Source of the DNA: Thermoanaerobaculales bacterium
Lineage (GTDB): Bacteria > Acidobacteriota > Thermoanaerobaculia > Thermoanaerobaculales > Sulfomarinibacteraceae
Length of the DNA stretch: 64,000 nucleotides
Reading direction: 5' to 3'
Assembly (NCBI GenBank): GCA_025456145.1
Contig: JALOLD010000003.1
Coordinates: 123,683 to 187,682, forward strand
Part shown: piece by piece, positions 63,809-64,000 of the stretch
How positions within the stretch are numbered: position 1 is the stretch's first letter
How the letters are laid out: each line of letters opens with the position of its first letter
Translations under genes and position numbers: made by a program
Notes under the pieces: generated by a model
What the model was told of the DNA's origin: nothing
The model's input: only the letters and a program-made list of their open reading frames with translations
Database searches by the model: none

Positions 63809-64000
63809 ATGACACCGACGATCCTCGGCCTGGTCCTTGCAGCGAGCACCGCCACCGCCCCGGCAGGGTTGCCGGACGGCGTCTTCGACCCGCCGGCGAG
63901 GGTCCGCCACCAGCTCGAGGAGGGCGCGTCCAAGCGCGCCGCCTTCGAGGCGTCGACCGCCTCACGGCCGGACGGCCGCAAGAGCTGGGCCGACCCGGCG
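63809..64000 (+). CDS. Start of an exported protein gene, truncated by the window end
   Basis: The first 64 codons are present and remain open to the end. A short hydrophobic N-terminus (TPTILGLVLAASTATAPA) looks like a signal peptide, followed by a polar, charged region. Nothing further can be said about function. Confidence 0.55.
   Translation, partial: MTPTILGLVLAASTATAPAGLPDGVFDPPARVRHQLEEGASKRAAFEASTASRPDGRKSWADPA

Overview
The window is 64 kb of ordinary, densely packed chromosome from a high-GC Gram-negative bacterium. An outer membrane with lipid A is implied by lpxB, a LptC-LptA fusion, lptB and a fused LptF-LptG permease. The style (high GC, fused Lpt proteins, FecR/zinc-finger anti-sigma fusions, PT-rich secreted proteins, a PEGA-domain Ser/Thr kinase, a DUF6677-like protein) fits Acidobacteriota, perhaps a Thermoanaerobaculia-like lineage. 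That placement is inference; no rRNA or other phylogenetic marker gene is present. I saw no phage, insertion sequence, CRISPR array or tRNA.

Layout. 0-4.9 kb: HU, small membrane proteins, VanZ-like, lpxB, rimO, ribF. 4.9-10.3 kb: PrsW-like protease, then two paralogous helical-repeat proteins flanking a RodZ-like protein, a J-domain/TPR protein and a PP2C phosphatase. 10.4-15.9 kb: gpmI, accA, lptC-lptA fusion, lptB (apparently a CTG start). 16.0-23.4 kb: rpoN, hpf, ptsN, hprK, rapZ, EIIA-Man, HPr, PtsI and a cupin. This is a regulatory phosphotransferase system with no sugar permease in view. 23.4-30.6 kb: secreted protein, miaB, DUF151 nuclease, parA, parB, fused lptFG. From 30.6 to 44.8 kb most genes are on the minus strand: serine hydrolase, thioesterase, sulfatase-like lipoprotein, scpB, scpA, a short chemotaxis cluster (cheW, receptor, hybrid cheA), a membrane protein, a cyclic 2,3-diphosphoglycerate synthetase homologue and guaA. 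45-54 kb: rex with its operator, Ser/Thr kinase, TPR protein, glycosyltransferase, response regulator, lspA-lgt-rluD-like operon, Rieske protein, phenylalanine hydroxylase. 54.9-62.5 kb: secreted protein, then a sigma factor, an anti-sigma/FecR fusion and two ABC ATPase-permease pairs in one tightly coupled run. The window ends with murB and the start of a secreted protein gene.

Regulatory architecture is unusually legible. Good -35/-10 pairs precede accA, miaB, parA, rex, the kinase, the TPR gene and lspA, and one lies inside lptB, upstream of rpoN. At about fifteen genes a TAnnnT -10 hexamer ends 6 to 8 bases before the ATG or GTG start, which predicts leaderless mRNAs. A 16-bp Rex-type operator sits on the predicted rex start point. 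An exact 18-bp palindrome occurs twice, once inside parB and once 3.1 kb downstream, and is a candidate non-canonical ParB site. Other oddities are a hybrid CheA whose receiver lacks the phospho-accepting aspartate, a chemoreceptor with a Cache-like domain after its signalling domain, and two REP-like palindromes that incorporate the upstream stop codon.
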